NCBI GenBank assembly: GCA_010093705.1
Contig: MU006109.1
Span: 158,009-222,008 of the forward strand
Origin: Patellaria atrata CBS 101060
Taxonomy: Eukaryota > Ascomycota > Dothideomycetes > Patellariales > Patellariaceae
DNA length: 64,000 nucleotides
Direction: 5' to 3'
A model generated the notes under the pieces. That model ran no database searches. It was not told the origin of the DNA and saw nothing but the letters and a program-made list of their open reading frames with translations. This document shows positions 33,695-47,204 of this stretch, piece after piece (within the stretch, counting starts at the first letter, position 1; each line of letters begins with the position of its first letter). A program made the translations under genes and the position numbers.

Positions 33695-36600
33695 ATGAGC
33701 GAGGTCAATCTCTTGCAAGCCATTGGTAATTCCAATCTAATGTTACACAGATGCACTCAACTAACATCCGCGTATAGAGAACATAACCTCGTTGAGATTG
33801 AGAGACCGGACTGAAGGCCTTGCTGACCTAAAGCGAATTCTTGAACACAACCGTCGTAATACAAAGCTTGACGAGATCAAAGACGAGACATTTCACACTA
33901 TATATGAATCTCTCTTCCGATTTGCATCCATTGAAAGGGCGGCATATGTGAAAGCAACGAAAAATCCACCTCGCACACAAGCCGCATCACGATTGACAGC
34001 ATGCGCTGCTACGCTAAGAGTAGCTGTGGACGTCGGTGTGCGGAAGCTTGGAGCTAAAACTGTCAAGTCACTTTTAGACCATATAATCGAGACTCTCCCT
34101 GTAGCTGGCGAGAATTACTGCGAACCCCTAAGTTTGGGCTATGTCAAATGTATGAGCACAATTCTAGCATATGAGCCTCACGTTGAGCATCTTCTCGAAA
34201 AGGATTGGGTGAATGTTGTAGAATTCTGTATTGAAGGTTTAAGACTTCATGAGGAAGAGAATGATGCCAGGCAAAGTCTACTGAGTAATGGCCTCTCTAG
34301 GGACCGAACCCCAAGTGCATCCGCTGATCAGACTTCCCGATCCGGCACTCGAGAGCTTAGCTTCAGAGAACGACAGCCCGCAGATTCGACAGCGATATTG
34401 GACGAGTTAGTACTTTGCCTACGCTATCTAATGAGGGCCTCCAACGCCCCTATATCCACTCGTTCTGAACCAATACTTACTCCATTGATCAAATTCCTGC
34501 AGAGTTCGAAGACGAAAAACGGCCGAGCACATCCGGATGCTGTTGCTGCAATCTCCTCCATCCTCAAAGTGTCAACCCTCAATGCTGTGGAAATCACGCA
34601 TCACGCCCTCGTAGATCTAATACCGCTATTCAAAGAAATGTGGTCAACCAAGTTGCCCTCACTGAAGGATGAAATATTGATAAGCCTCGTTCTATGCAAA
34701 ACGCACATATCCAAGATGATGTCTTCACCTGATGTTGGACTTTTTGCAGATCATCTTAGGATGCTTGTTGAGTCTTTTCATAGCGACCTATCGCAACGAT
34801 CTGAGAGAGAACTTTTGCAAATCGATGATCTTCGATTACAAAGCAAATGCGAGATCTTTGAGGGTTCTACAGCTCCAAGTACTTTAGCTTTTGAACTACG
34901 TAATAATCGCGCAGAGAGTCAATGGACAATAGTCAATCTGATCGCTGAATTTTCGACGTTTCTCGATCTCAGAGTTATACGTGATACTTCAGCTCGCTCT
35001 ATGGATGACGGACCAGCTCCACCCAAACGACGGCATGCGTCGATCCTATTGTGGGAATACATTCGGCAGATGAATGACACGCATTTATCGAAAAGGGTTT
35101 GCGCGTTCCAGATCTTCAGTTGTATGATTCAGCAAAGAGCACTGGACGAGGAGGATGCTCAAAAGGCTCTCGAGAAAATCTCTCCTCATATTTCGGATGA
35201 AAACGGTGTAGTGTCTTCTTGGGCAATGCTCTCCGCCACCAGGTATGTCTTCACCAAACCGAAAGATCTGATGCGCTGATGCAAACTCTTGGTAGCTGTA
35301 CTTTGCAACATTCAACTGCTGCGTCTAGTTTCGACTCCCTTTGGATATCCTTGTGGAACGTTGCTTCGCGCAATATTACAACATCCATCAGTTGTCGAGC
35401 AGCATGCCGCTTTATGGATGTAGCCATAAGGACAAATCGCGTAAAGTTCTCGTCCATTGCCGATACCGTTGACGGAATACTGTCTTCCATTGAAATAAAC
35501 GGACCAGCTTTGCTTACTGATACCACTTCATCACTATGGATCACCATTTTGCGCATGAGGTCTGCTGAGCGTCCCAGCTCGTTTGCAAGCATGTCTGAAC
35601 GAATCCTAACCTGGCTTTTCAGCAAGTGGAACCCTAGTGAGTTTTCATCCAAGATCTGTGGACTGTTGATCCCTGACATCATTCCAGGTAACTTCGATCA
35701 ATGGGCATATTCCAAGAATCTTTCTCAAAACTGCGAACCTTTTGTAATATTGGGAATAATTTCTGCATGCATGGACCGGCCTTGCCATCCCCGCGCCTCA
35801 CCCATTGTACAACTTGCAGGCCCTCTTGGACAAGCGTGGCAGGACGTGAGCAACAAACACCAAGTTGTGGAATACCTTGTCCTATTAGAGAAGTCAGATT
35901 CTTTCATAGATCATATTGGAACCATAACTCATGATTCTGCATTGAATTCCGAAGGACCAAGAAATTCATGTGAAAACCTAGTGCTTGAATTTCTTCTCAC
36001 AGAAATCGACAAGACCAACTCGAAATGGATCGACTGGATGGCCGAGAAGGCGCAAAATGTCAGTAGTGATATGCTGAAGGTAGTATTAACTCTATGCATT
36101 GTGGGCGCCGCCATAGGTAAAATTGCGCATGATAATCCCTCTCGCCGGGCAGAGAGTGTCGACCGATCAGCTGGCATATTGTGCAAATCGCTTACGCGCT
36201 TCATTGCTCGTTCAGATTGTGACCAAGGCAAGGTTGATTCAGTCCTTGAATTAGTCTCTGAATGTCTGCCCAACCCATCTTACTTAGAGAGCCTTGACCC
36301 CCAAATCTTTGCGGAGAGAGGACTCTTAATGCTTGTCAGTTACCTGTATTCCGCTTTAGAAGAACGAAAGGGCCGTAGAGATTCAATACTCCTAGATGAT
36401 GGGTTTGACATAATGGATATGGATGACCAATTCAACTCTCAGCGAAGCCAAGGCAGAAGCATAGACGGCCCTGATTCTCCCAGGCACGACTACGTGGCCC
36501 GAACAGAGATAACTTCTCTTCGATCTTCTGTCACTGCATACTGTCATCTCATTTCCTTAACTGTTCAGTCATTGAATGAAAATGTGGAGTCTTCCATACT

Positions 36601-39600
36601 TCCTCCCAAATTTGCGGGATACTTATCTTCTCTAACTGCTCCTGAGTTCGTCGGTGCCGGACCTTTTCTTTCCAGGATACTTCCCTCCATTCAGATGAGC
36701 GCTGGAACTCTAGAGGAACTCTTGAATATCATGGGCGTGTCTTTTTTAGAACTCTATGAGTATAGCAGAAGTGAGGTTGCTCTTGGAATCTGTCTTGAGA
36801 TAATGTCGCATTCTATCCCGCTGTGGACAGATCCCGATCAAAGATATCTAAATGAACTTGGCTTGGATATATACAAATGGTTTCTGAAAATCTCTGTCTC
36901 AAGAATGTTGACATCACCGAATGTTCAGATCAAGATGGTTCAATTGTTCCACACACTTCTCAGGAGTAATCCTGATTTCGGCCAAGACATTGCTCTTCCC
37001 TCGGTTCGGACTAGTCTTTTCAGCATTCTACACAACAATGAAATCAGCGTCAAACATTACATTGCGGAGCATATCGCCGGCGTTTTTAACCTTTTCATCC
37101 TTAGTATGCATGAAGCAATATTCAATGATGTCAGTGATAACCTGCCTAGTGATCCAAGTTGGAAGGAAGGGATTGCAATTCGCATTCTTTTTCTCTCGAG
37201 ACTCGCGTCCAGCTGGCAAACACTTCTTCGGCGATGCGTGTACTATACCTTCGAGGTAGCCGCTCAAGTACCAGGTTCTAACGGTCATGCTAGGCGCTGC
37301 CTTAGCAATATTGCACATACACTGGGCCTTCCAGACTCGAAATCATTATTAAAGCTATTCGCTCCGCAGATAATCTTTACATGGTTGGAAAACAATACAG
37401 TGGATACAATCCCTTTCGACATTTTCGGTTACGCCGACCTCTTAACTCTAATGGAGGAGATTGAGGACGAGCTTGTTGGCCAAATCATTATGCGAAAGCA
37501 AGAAGATCAGCTCACATTCGTGGCCGATTTAAAAAAGATATCGAAAGCGAAATTAGTGGAACGATGTATTGCAAAGAGCGCTGCATATAGCCTTTCAACG
37601 GACACTGTTCATTATTCGAAGTCTCTCCAGAGTAGTGAATCGATAATAAACAACATATTCGGGGTGGATTCGTACAAGAAGCTGATCAGGTCAAATTTTG
37701 CGAATGTTCTTGGTCAAATGTTTCTGTCGACTGAACAGAACGGGCAGCTTGAGAAAGCTTTAGCGAAGAAGCCAAACTATGCTGGGATTGCAGAAATACT
37801 TATGGAAATGAAAACGATCAGCTCCTCAGATTTAGTACTACCTGCAGATCAACAACCATCCTTTACCGAGAAATATCTTCTTGACAGACTGGAACGCCTT
37901 TGTCGCCGTGGATCGGTCCACTATTCTCATCTCTGGACTCCTGACATTTACGTGTACACCTTACGACTTCTGATTGACAGGATCAACACTGCCATGGGTT
38001 CTCTGCACGCTTGCTCAATTATCAGAAAGGTGCGGGTATTGGTAGCTCTAGCAGGTAGTATTCCTCACAAAGGATATCCCTTACAAATGACTTTGCGAGC
38101 ATTAAGACCTTTTCTTACGGACAGCCAATGTGCAGACGATACACTAGGTATTTTTCAATATCTCGTCGATCACGGAAGAGTATTTCTGTCGTCTCAACTT
38201 CCGTTCGTAGCCGGGATTGCGCTCTCTACTCTCGTACCTCTGAGGTTATTCCTGGGTTCCTCTCAAGATAGCACTACACAAGAAAGTCAGCATATAGGGA
38301 CAATGAGCAAAGGAAAATCTTTTTATTCCTGGTTCGGAACATACCTGGAGGATTATCAGATGGATCCGGCGTCGGACCATAAAGCGAACGCAAATACGCT
38401 GGGTCTTGCAGCGTTTAAGACAATGGTCCGTTCGGCCAGCAATATAACGACCGAGGGTAATGCAAATGAAGGAGCATATGAGGGAAAGCTTCTCGAGGCA
38501 TTGCTCGATGATCAAAACAGCGAGTGTAGTCTTCTGTCGGAATCTTCTCGCAATCTCGCACTCACCCTCCTTGTTCAGAATTTCGTTGGGCCATCATCGA
38601 ACAGGATTGACATGTTTGGATCAGATGAAATTGCAATCAAATATGCATCTGACGTTTGGAAATCAAGTCAGCTTGCTGGAGTCAGTGATGCATATCTAGT
38701 TTGGACTGGTAAAGTACTTGGGCGCGCTTTCAGCTCCTCAGGTGAAGTGCCCTGGTCCCTTAAAAATATCACCCATGGGCCTCGGGCAAACGTATCACAG
38801 ATGTCGATCTCGTCCGAGCAATCCATTCTTCAATGTTTATACGATCTGTTAGTCAGTGATAATCAAAGAGACGCTGGACTTGCTGAGGGAACGTTACGCT
38901 CCATACTAGCTAAGTCCTCTGAGATTCGAAATGTTACTGAAAATATCATTCCTGAGTTCATCGTGGAAGCCCTCGAAATGAAATTGCCTATCAATCATTC
39001 ATCCACTCTCCACGCAGAAAATGGAACCCGTAGCAAGTTTGTCGGTCGAGGCCCGGATGACTATGCCACCTGGATTAAATCTTTAACCATGACTCTTCTG
39101 GCTTCTGTATCCAATGATCCAATTCTGAGCTCCCTCTCGCAAATCATTGCGAATGTATATGGAATAGCAGATAAAATGTTCCCTTTCATTCTGCATTTAG
39201 TTCTTCTGCGAGAATTCGACGGGCAACAAACAGTCCACCGCACCATTTCGGAATTATGTCAAATTCACTTCGCCCGGAATGATGGTCAAGAAAGCCCTTT
39301 TGTCCAAATCTTGACCTCAGCAATTCTGTATCTCCGTACACGTCCTTTCCCGAATGAGGCAACAGATGCTGATCGTGATCAATGGTTGACTCTAGACTAT
39401 CTGCTAGCCGCCAAAGCTACCGCACGCTGCAACATTCAAAGAGCAGCCTTACTCTTTGCTGAAACGTACGCGTCTGCGCCGCCAGTACGGAGCTCTCGCC
39501 GTTCTTCCGTCTCGTTATCTCCTACTCTTCCAGCAGATCTTCTCTTGAATATATACAAAAATATTGATGAACCAGACTCTTTCTATGGGGTTGAGCAGGA

Positions 39601-42600
39601 GCCAAGCTTAGGTTCCGTCTTAGATCGCCTCGATTTTGAGTCTGACGGGTTAAGAAGCCTTCTCTTCCGTAGTGCAAGGATTGACAGCCAGATTCGACGT
39701 GCAGGACGTATTGAACCCACGGATTCTCGAGGTGTAATAAACTCACTAACGATACTCAACCTAAATGGACTCACACATTCGCTTCTATCCAGTGATAGCT
39801 TCAGAGGCGCTGGGACAAACACTGTAGAGAGTACTTTGAACGTCGCCCGGAAACTAGAGCAATGGGACATACGTGCCCCGGAAGCAAGCTTGACAGAGTC
39901 TAGCACCATTTTCAAAGCTTTTCAAGGCTTGAAAAGCTCCTCAACGCGAGTTGCGGTCAACACCCATCTCGACAATGCACTCCTTCAAGCCATGAAGTTC
40001 CTAGATAGCTCTGCAAAGCGCTCGTTATCGATCCAGCCGCCTTTGCGGAGTCTAGCAGTGCTTTCCGAAATACATGATGTATTAGGTTCCGAAAATAGTG
40101 AGCACTTACAGGAGACATGGCGAACCATCCAACAGCGTCAAAATTGGATGCAAGCTGGGCAGTAAGTAGCCGTGTCCTTATCCGTCGCATTTGCTGACCA
40201 TTGTGAAGTTTTGAAGATGTTCGTCCGCTGCTCTCATCGAGAGAAATTCTCTTTAGTGTCCTAAGCAGTAATAACTCACTTCAAGAGATAACACGCACAG
40301 GGCCAAAAGACTTACGGAAGATGGAAGTCCAGGCTTTACTCGCTGCATCAGCTATATACAGGAAACATGGCGCTCTTCAAGAATCGCTGGCTAGCGCGTC
40401 GTATCTTTCCGATCTAATTCCCCTCTGTAAGGATTCCGGAATCGATATCGAAGCTATATCTAAGAACGAGATCGCTAGCGTCCTTTGGGATCAAGGTGAG
40501 ATGACTGCCTCAGTAAGGATGTTACAAGAGATCAATCTCGGTGATAAACTGGTTGAAAGCGATGGAGGATTAGGTAGATCATCAATTTTGGCACAATTGG
40601 TAAGTGAACCTGCCGTTGAGGTGTTCCATCGCTCATCGTTATAGGCTCGTCGTATGGCAGACGCTAGATTAGAGAAGCCTGAGGAAATCATGAAACGCTA
40701 CCTTCTTCCCGCAATAAACTATCTCAAAGACAATGAACAGGGAGAAGAACCTGGGCGTGTATTCCATCAATTCGCTGCCTACTGTGATGCTCAGCTTCAG
40801 AACCCGGACATGATCGAAGAATTAAACCGAGTCGCAAAGCTCCGTGATCATCAGAAAGCAGACATGGACGCATACGAAGAAATTGCACGGTCTCCAAGAA
40901 ATAAACAGGAGAAACATATAGCACTTAGAGGCGTTAGAACAGCAAGAAAGAGATACGAGATGGATAGACACGACTATGATGTGTTATACCGGGTGCGACA
41001 GAACTTCCTAAAGCAAAGTTTAGAAAATTACCTTTTAAGTTTGAAGGCTAGCGATGAACATGATACGGATGTCATGCGCGTATTTGCCTTGTGGTTAGAG
41101 TACGCGGATATGAATCTGGCGAATGATGCTATGAAGAAACACTTATCATCGGTTCCAAGTCGGAAATTCGCAGCTTTGATGATTCAACTCTCATCCAGAC
41201 TGCAAGCGGAAAAAAGCGAGTTCCAAACCCTTCTCTCTGATCTCGTGTTCCGCATCTGTTCAGACCATCCGTATCATGGCATGTCATACATATACGCTGG
41301 CTCTAGCTCATCATCCGAGAATAAAGACGACTCTTTAATGTCCCGAACCAGAGCGGTGAAGGATATCTCCATTCGACTGAGGAATGACAGACGTGCTGGC
41401 CGGTTCTGGCACTCTATCCAACATGCAAATACTCACTATAAGAACTTGGCATTCCATAAGGACGATCGCGAGTACAAACCCGGCAGAAAGATGAAAATGA
41501 GCAAGTTCGAAGTCTCATCAGAAATGATAAGTAAGATACCCTCGTATAAAGTGCCGCCAGCGACGATGAGCATCGAACTTCGCGCAGATGGCGACTACAG
41601 CGCTGTCCCCATAATCACTTCGTTTGTAGACGAGATGTCGATTGCGAATGGGCTCAGTCAACCGAAAATCGTTACCGCCATCGCTTCGAATGGCATGTCA
41701 TATAAGCAATTGTTCAAATCGGGCAATGATGACATGCGTCAAGATGCCATTATGGAGCAGGTTTTTGAGGAATCTTCCAAGCTGCTCAGATCACATCCGA
41801 CTACTCGACAACGCTCTATCAACATCAGAACATACAAAGTCTTACCCCTAAATTCTACTTCAGGCATCATCGAATTTGTTTCGAGCACAATCCCGATCAT
41901 GGTATACCTGCAGCCCGCCCATGAGCGTTATTATCCAAGAGATCTCAAATGGAATATTTGCCGTCACAAAATTAGTGAAGCCGCAACGCACTCTACTGAA
42001 GATCGTGTCAAGGTCTACCGTGCCGTTGAAGAGCGCTTCCACCCCATCATGCGCTACTTCTTCTTTGAACGCTTCAAAGATCCCGACGAGTGGTTCGAGA
42101 AACGACTCGCATACGTGCGCTCCACAGCCGCAATTTCCATGCTCGGCCACGTTATTGGTCTCGGCGACCGGCATTGCCACAACATCCTGCTCGACGAGAA
42201 GAGCGGCGAGGTCGTACACATCGACTTGGGCGTCGCATTCGAAAGCGGACGTCTCCTCCCCATCCCCGAAGTCGTCCCCTTCCGTTTGACCCGCGACCTC
42301 GTCGACGGCATGGGGTATGCCCGTACCGAAGGCGTCTTTCGCCGCTGCTGCGAGTTCACGATGGACACACTACACGAGGAGAAGGAGAGCATCATGACTC
42401 TGCTGAATGTGCTGCGATACGATCCGCTGTACAATTGGAGCGCATCGCCACGCAAGGCAAAGAAGATGCAAGAGGAGCGTGAGGGGAGAGACGATGGCCA
42501 TGGGGTTGAGGAGCAGTTACTGAAGGATAGCGCAAAGAAGCAGGATGAGACGGGCGAGGCGGGGAGAGCGTTGAGTGTGGTCGAGAAAAAGCTGAGTAAG

Positions 42601-42749
42601 ACGCTGAGCACTGCGGCAACGGTTAATGATCTTATCCAGCAGGCGACGGATGAGAGGAATCTGGCGTTGTTGTATTCAGGTGAGTCTTGTTCTATCTTCG
42701 GCATGTGTTTTCATGGCTAACGTGTTTAGGATGGGGCGCATATGCGTAG
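33695..42749 (+). CDS. TEL1: Serine/threonine kinase Tel1 (ATM orthologue)
   Basis: Six exons: 33695-33725, 33778-35242, 35296-40161, 40209-40599, 40645-42679 and 42730-42749. They give 2935 residues. It is a PI3K-like kinase that signals DNA double-strand breaks and guards telomeres. The N-terminal TAN motif reads LRLRDRTEGLADLKRIL. HEAT-like helical repeats fill most of the chain. The FAT part includes LAASAIYRKHGALQESLASA and MKRYLLPAINYLKD. The kinase domain starts near residue 2560. The catalytic loop GLGDRHCHNIL is near 2755-2763 and the metal-binding HIDLGVAFE near 2773-2781. The FATC end, LALLYSGWGAYA, is completed only by the last 20-nt exon; reading through gives a false C-terminus. 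The first 31-nt exon supplies MSEVNLLQAI. TAN plus FATC favours Tel1 over Mec1. Introns are 45-53 nt. Confidence 0.96.
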
Positions 42750-43973
42750 GCACAACTACAGTGCAATCGGTGCATAACTCTCTGGATTCCTTGATGGCGC
42801 TTCGTATTGGAGTTATCATTTCGTTGTATATCAATTTGTATCCTTAGGGAAGTAAATATCACAGCGCGCACACACTTTCTGTCAAACACGTATTTTCACG
42901 TTATCATATGGGCACGGTGCGGGTAAACCTCGTTTATACCTTCATCCTTATTTAGGAAGTCGTTGATACAAAAGTTAATCAATAAAACCATCGTAGTCAA
43001 AACCCACATGATTGTGCCATGAACATTCTCTCTGCTACCCATTCCCTTAACCGATACCTAAGCGGGGAAACATGGGAGTATTTGACTAATCCCGTATCTT
43101 TTCCGCCTCTTCAACACTAATCGATCATGTGTCTCCCTGTCACAGAACTCTCAGCTTACGGTTATCCTATTTTCAATGCTATGTTCGTACGTAGAGCATA
43201 CACCAGCTGACCCGTGTCAACGGTGGCACAGGAAAAGACGCATCATCAGGCCGTCACCTACAGAGGAGTATCCCACCAGTTCCAGTCCTTGATTCTCGTC
43301 GACGAGTATGCAAGTATCGCAACTTAGCACTGAGTTGTGCTGTGTCGCCGATAGGAGCTCGTCTCCCGTGCTTCGAATATCGTGAGTCCCACTTTGCTTT
43401 CATGCGCAATCCCGCTGGTGGTGACGAGGTTTCGGCAGGACGTACGGAGCTCACTCCGCGATTTTGTCGTAGATATATGATATACATCTCTTAATACCCA
43501 CTCCGCTGTCGCGGAACGCCATTATACAGCACAGAGTCTTCCACATAATCCTGACTCTGCCGTACAGAACATGTGGATCGGATAAACTACCTCCAACCGT
43601 ATGAATGTTAGGTTGTACCGCTCGTGGCGATCAAAGAGTACTCCGAGTCCAAGAGTAGGCCTTACCAAATACAAGACCTGTATTGCATCCGAGTAGTGCC
43701 AGTTGCGGGTGAGCGAGCAAGAAGTATATCTACCGATAGCTGGCCAGTATCTTCAGCGACCAGCACCTCTCTTCTGCTCATCCCGCGCGTAGTCAACCGG
43801 AATGTACCTGTACAAATATCTGATCTGTATAGCTCATGGAGATCTGTCCCCTACTCTCTGACTTGAGGGTACACCGATGTGGTGTGGCAAGCGTACACTA
43901 GCCAAAGAGCACCACCTAAAATCGCCGAGATGATGGTGCTTCATAACGAAACATGTCTAGGAAATTTTAGTGG
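42750..43973. other. Convergent intergenic region
   Basis: About 1.2 kb between the 3' ends of TEL1 and the membrane protein gene. Only short unsupported frames exist (for example 43254-43487 minus, 43624-43866 plus). Confidence 0.5.
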
Positions 43974-46091
43974 TCAGTACGCCGTATCCACCCTGACCGG
44001 TTTCAACTGGCTCACCCTCTTCTCAGCCTCTCCTTCAAAAATAATCTGCAAACCCTTGTCCTCGTGCGCCCTCACGCTGACCGGTGCCCTAAACGTCGCC
44101 ATCGTCCTAATCCCAGTACTCGTATTCTTCAGCACCTGAGGCCGTTCCGAATTCAGTGCTAGCGCCGTGACCTCCGCGACTGTATCCCAGCAACTCGAAC
44201 TAGCCCCCGAAATCAACGCGTAGCACACAAACCCTAGTGCAAAGGCGCAGTACAGTGCTAGAACGCTGATTGCGATTTTAACACCAACACCATCCATATT
44301 GTACGCGTACCCAGCTGCCGTAACTTCAACGCCCATCTCGAAACTTTCGTCAGATCGGAAATTATTGATGGTGAAATTTCCATACTGCGACCCGGCGCCG
44401 ATTTGTACCGTTCCGGCTCTGCAGCCCTGGGCGCATGTGTACTGCGTGCGAAATGTGGCTCCTATGTTTGTCCCCCGGCGTGGGAAGTAGGCCGCCATAC
44501 CGCCAGCGAGGAGACCAGAGATGATCTTCTGGGAAAGCATGGGGATGGAGTCAAGAGACCATGCTAACCGGAGCACACTGGGAGAGTTGAGGCCTTCAGC
44601 GGGGATTCGCTTGGCCCACTCGCGGGATATATGGACGATGGAAGGGACAGAGGAGGGCGTGAACGTCCATTTGGTGTGGTTGAAGGAGAATTCGTTTACG
44701 GAACCGAGAACTTGTTCGGAGGTGGACATTAGAATAGTATCCGCTGGAGATGCCCATGCAGCTCTTACTGAACAAGCAGCAGCTACGACACCGTTGGCTG
44801 GGGTAGTGTTGAACTGGGGTTGAGGGATGGAGGGTGGCAGTGGCCACCAATTCTTTGGAAATAGAACAATAGCTAGCACCGAGAAATTATTTTGAGAAGA
44901 AACTTCGGGCTCTTCCCAGATGAATCTACTCCCCTCACTTCGTTGAGCCATACTCCATACATCTGCTTCCAATAGTAGCCTCGATGCGAAGGTCGGGTTT
45001 AGAGTGTTCCCAAACCTCACGATAGCAGAAGTGCTATTCTGCAAAGCGATAAATGGACGACAATCAGTCTGCACGAACGGTTGAGGTGGCCTGGACTTCA
45101 ACTTCACCATCACATCATTGTCTGCTGGCATCCTCACCCATACCCCTTGCCACCAAGCCTTCGACCACGATGCCAGCGCATCCGCAACGAGCAGGCTCTG
45201 AGTAGTAGCAGTCATTGTATCCGTCTCCCTGGAAAACGTGAGGCTCCTACTCGTAGCCGAGCCAATGGATTGAACGGAGCCTGGATTTTCTTCCTCAAGG
45301 TAACGCAATACAGTTTGCCACTCACTGCCAAGCAAACACTGAGAATTTAATTCTTTACCCAGAAATTCAGCTGTTAAGCACGAATTATTAGCAATCTCGC
45401 TGGTGAGTTGACTTGGAAACATTTCTCGCCTGGAATACGGGAAAGTGATGATAGCAGAGCCGAAGAGAAAATCTCGTTGACGAGGTATCATAGCTACGGC
45501 GCTGGATGGACCTACTACGGCGGCTAAGATCAAGCTAAAGAATACCAAGGAAGCGAATAGTATCCTACGATGGCCTTGTAGACAAGACGCTGAAATTGAT
45601 GCCCAAAACTCAAGTGACCATAGGTAACTAATATGCGAGACCTGGAGAGCGGAAAATAGGGCACCGAAGGGCATATTTTCATTAAATGTTATTTCATGCC
45701 GTACATACTCTAGTACTACGGCAGCAATAGACGCTTGCATAAGAAGTCCATGAGCGGTGGCCACATACTGGAGTGAGGAAATCCATAAGAAATCGCTACC
45801 AATGAACTGAGGAGAGGCGTTTAGACTGAAGATGATCGCACATCCTGCAATAGGAGCAAGGTGGACAGACGAGCGGATGAGACTAACCAGTCTGTCATGG
45901 CGGAATGCAATCTTTGGTTTCTCCTGGCGGGCACAAAAGGGTTGGACGATGACTTTGAGGATGTAAAGATTGAGTGTTTTGAGAAGAAGGCCGTTAGAAC
46001 TCTCATATGACTTATCCAGGAGATCCTCCTTTTCTATTCCCGTCTCTTTCGTTGGGTCTACCTCTTCTCGGTAGGAATGTGTGGGTTTCAT
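43974..46091 (-). CDS. Large fungal membrane protein of unknown function
   Basis: A single long exon of 705 residues from the first in-frame ATG at 46091. The open frame extends to about 46160 without an ATG and has an acceptor-like CTTTAG just before it, so an upstream exon is possible. Membrane helices: LAPIAGCAIIFSLN, VATAHGLLMQASIAAVVLEYV and ASLVFFSLILAAVVGPSSAV. A loop of about 400 residues then carries several N-glycosylation sequons (NNS, NST, NFT, NHT), two closely spaced Cys near YTCAQGCRAGT, and IAISVLALYCAFALGFVCYAL as a last helix. This plan (three N-terminal helices, large outer domain, one C-terminal helix, short cytoplasmic tail) matches a widespread fungal hypothetical family. 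No enzyme motif is seen. The tail keeps LNSERPQVLKNTSTGI, usual near the end in that group. Confidence 0.82.
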   Translation of the reverse strand: MKPTHSYREEVDPTKETGIEKEDLLDKSYESSNGLLLKTLNLYILKVIVQPFCARQEKPKIAFRHDRLVSLIRSSVHLAPIAGCAIIFSLNASPQFIGSDFLWISSLQYVATAHGLLMQASIAAVVLEYVRHEITFNENMPFGALFSALQVSHISYLWSLEFWASISASCLQGHRRILFASLVFFSLILAAVVGPSSAVAMIPRQRDFLFGSAIITFPYSRREMFPSQLTSEIANNSCLTAEFLGKELNSQCLLGSEWQTVLRYLEEENPGSVQSIGSATSRSLTFSRETDTMTATTQSLLVADALASWSKAWWQGVWVRMPADNDVMVKLKSRPPQPFVQTDCRPFIALQNSTSAIVRFGNTLNPTFASRLLLEADVWSMAQRSEGSRFIWEEPEVSSQNNFSVLAIVLFPKNWWPLPPSIPQPQFNTTPANGVVAAACSVRAAWASPADTILMSTSEQVLGSVNEFSFNHTKWTFTPSSVPSIVHISREWAKRIPAEGLNSPSVLRLAWSLDSIPMLSQKIISGLLAGGMAAYFPRRGTNIGATFRTQYTCAQGCRAGTVQIGAGSQYGNFTINNFRSDESFEMGVEVTAAGYAYNMDGVGVKIAISVLALYCAFALGFVCYALISGASSSCWDTVAEVTALALNSERPQVLKNTSTGIRTMATFRAPVSVRAHEDKGLQIIFEGEAEKRVSQLKPVRVDTAY

Positions 46092-47204
46092 CTGGGTGAT
46101 ACGGTATGCCTTGTATGGAGAAATTCCTAAGAAACGACCATCTACGGTATGAGAGGTCACAGGTAGTATTGACTAAAGATTGCGTTTATCTGAATATTAT
46201 TGGATCGTCATTTTGTTCTGAGCGCAAAGAGGATTTAGAAAAGCCGTAGAGCATTATATAAATACACGAGCAGACCCACGTAAGTAGAGCAGAGAAATGA
46301 CCTTGAGAAAGATATTGGCACATTACTGACTATATGAGAGAAATCTGAAGAATTGATAGCTTAGGAACATAGTTTACGGATAAGAAAAAATGGAGGATTC
46401 GATTGCATGGTTGAACTTGAGACGGATATAGTTCAGCGTTTCAGCCATATGTAGCCACATCAACCTCGCAATCACAACGCAGATAACGACATCAAGACGA
46501 ACGCGAGAAATAGAAGAGGAAATGTAGACGAGACTGTTGGATCCTTCGGAGGTCGCAAGTTCCCAGCTCAATGCTATGGGTGATGTATCACCTTACCGAT
46601 AGACACATACTGTGATCTCCATCGGGGACGATACCTTATGATAATATTGCAGCATATGCTTATGACCTATTCATCTGGCGTGGTTCTCCTGGCTTGCTGT
46701 AAGCTCGCACGAAGTACCTCTTTGACCTTGCTGTACAAATTATGACAACCTCATAATGGGCCAAAGTTGATAAGTCACGAAGTGCCACTTGTAGAACCGG
46801 GAGAAATCATTAAAGGGAGTCAAGTAGACATACAGATATGAAGGCGTAGATATGTTGAACCAACGAGCAATGTGTTCCGTCCAGAATTCAAGATAGAATT
46901 TGTGAGTTTGCGGTGGTCGCCTAAACGGGTTAGCCTTCTCCCTTTTGCCATGTTTCTATTTTGATCCTCCCCAAACACTTAAAGCCTCATCTCGTTTCTT
47001 TGACAACAACCCCTCACCCTCGTCTCTCGTTCTTCAACCCATCCGGGTCCTTTCCCTCGTTCATTCCCATAACCGGTCACATCCTATCTACCAGGCTTCG
47101 AAGCCTTCAGCGGACCCTCCATCGGCCGCACAGCGCCTCCCTTCTCCCTTCTCCCTTCCCCCTGCCCTCCTGACCTTCACTTCCTCTCCACCCTGTAGCC
47201 CATC
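46092..47204. promoter_or_regulatory. Divergent intergenic region before CHS7
   Basis: About 1.1 kb between divergent starts. The last 250 bases on the plus strand are a pyrimidine-rich leader for CHS7. A minus frame at 46374-46571 looks partly hydrophobic but has no family support. It could be an unrecognised upstream exon of the membrane protein. Confidence 0.4.

Noticed and set aside
42054-42704. 216-codon minus-strand frame
   Set aside because: It lies antisense to the Tel1 kinase domain.
46374-46571. Partly hydrophobic minus-strand frame upstream of the membrane protein
   Set aside because: No splice to the main exon could be justified and no homology was recognised.
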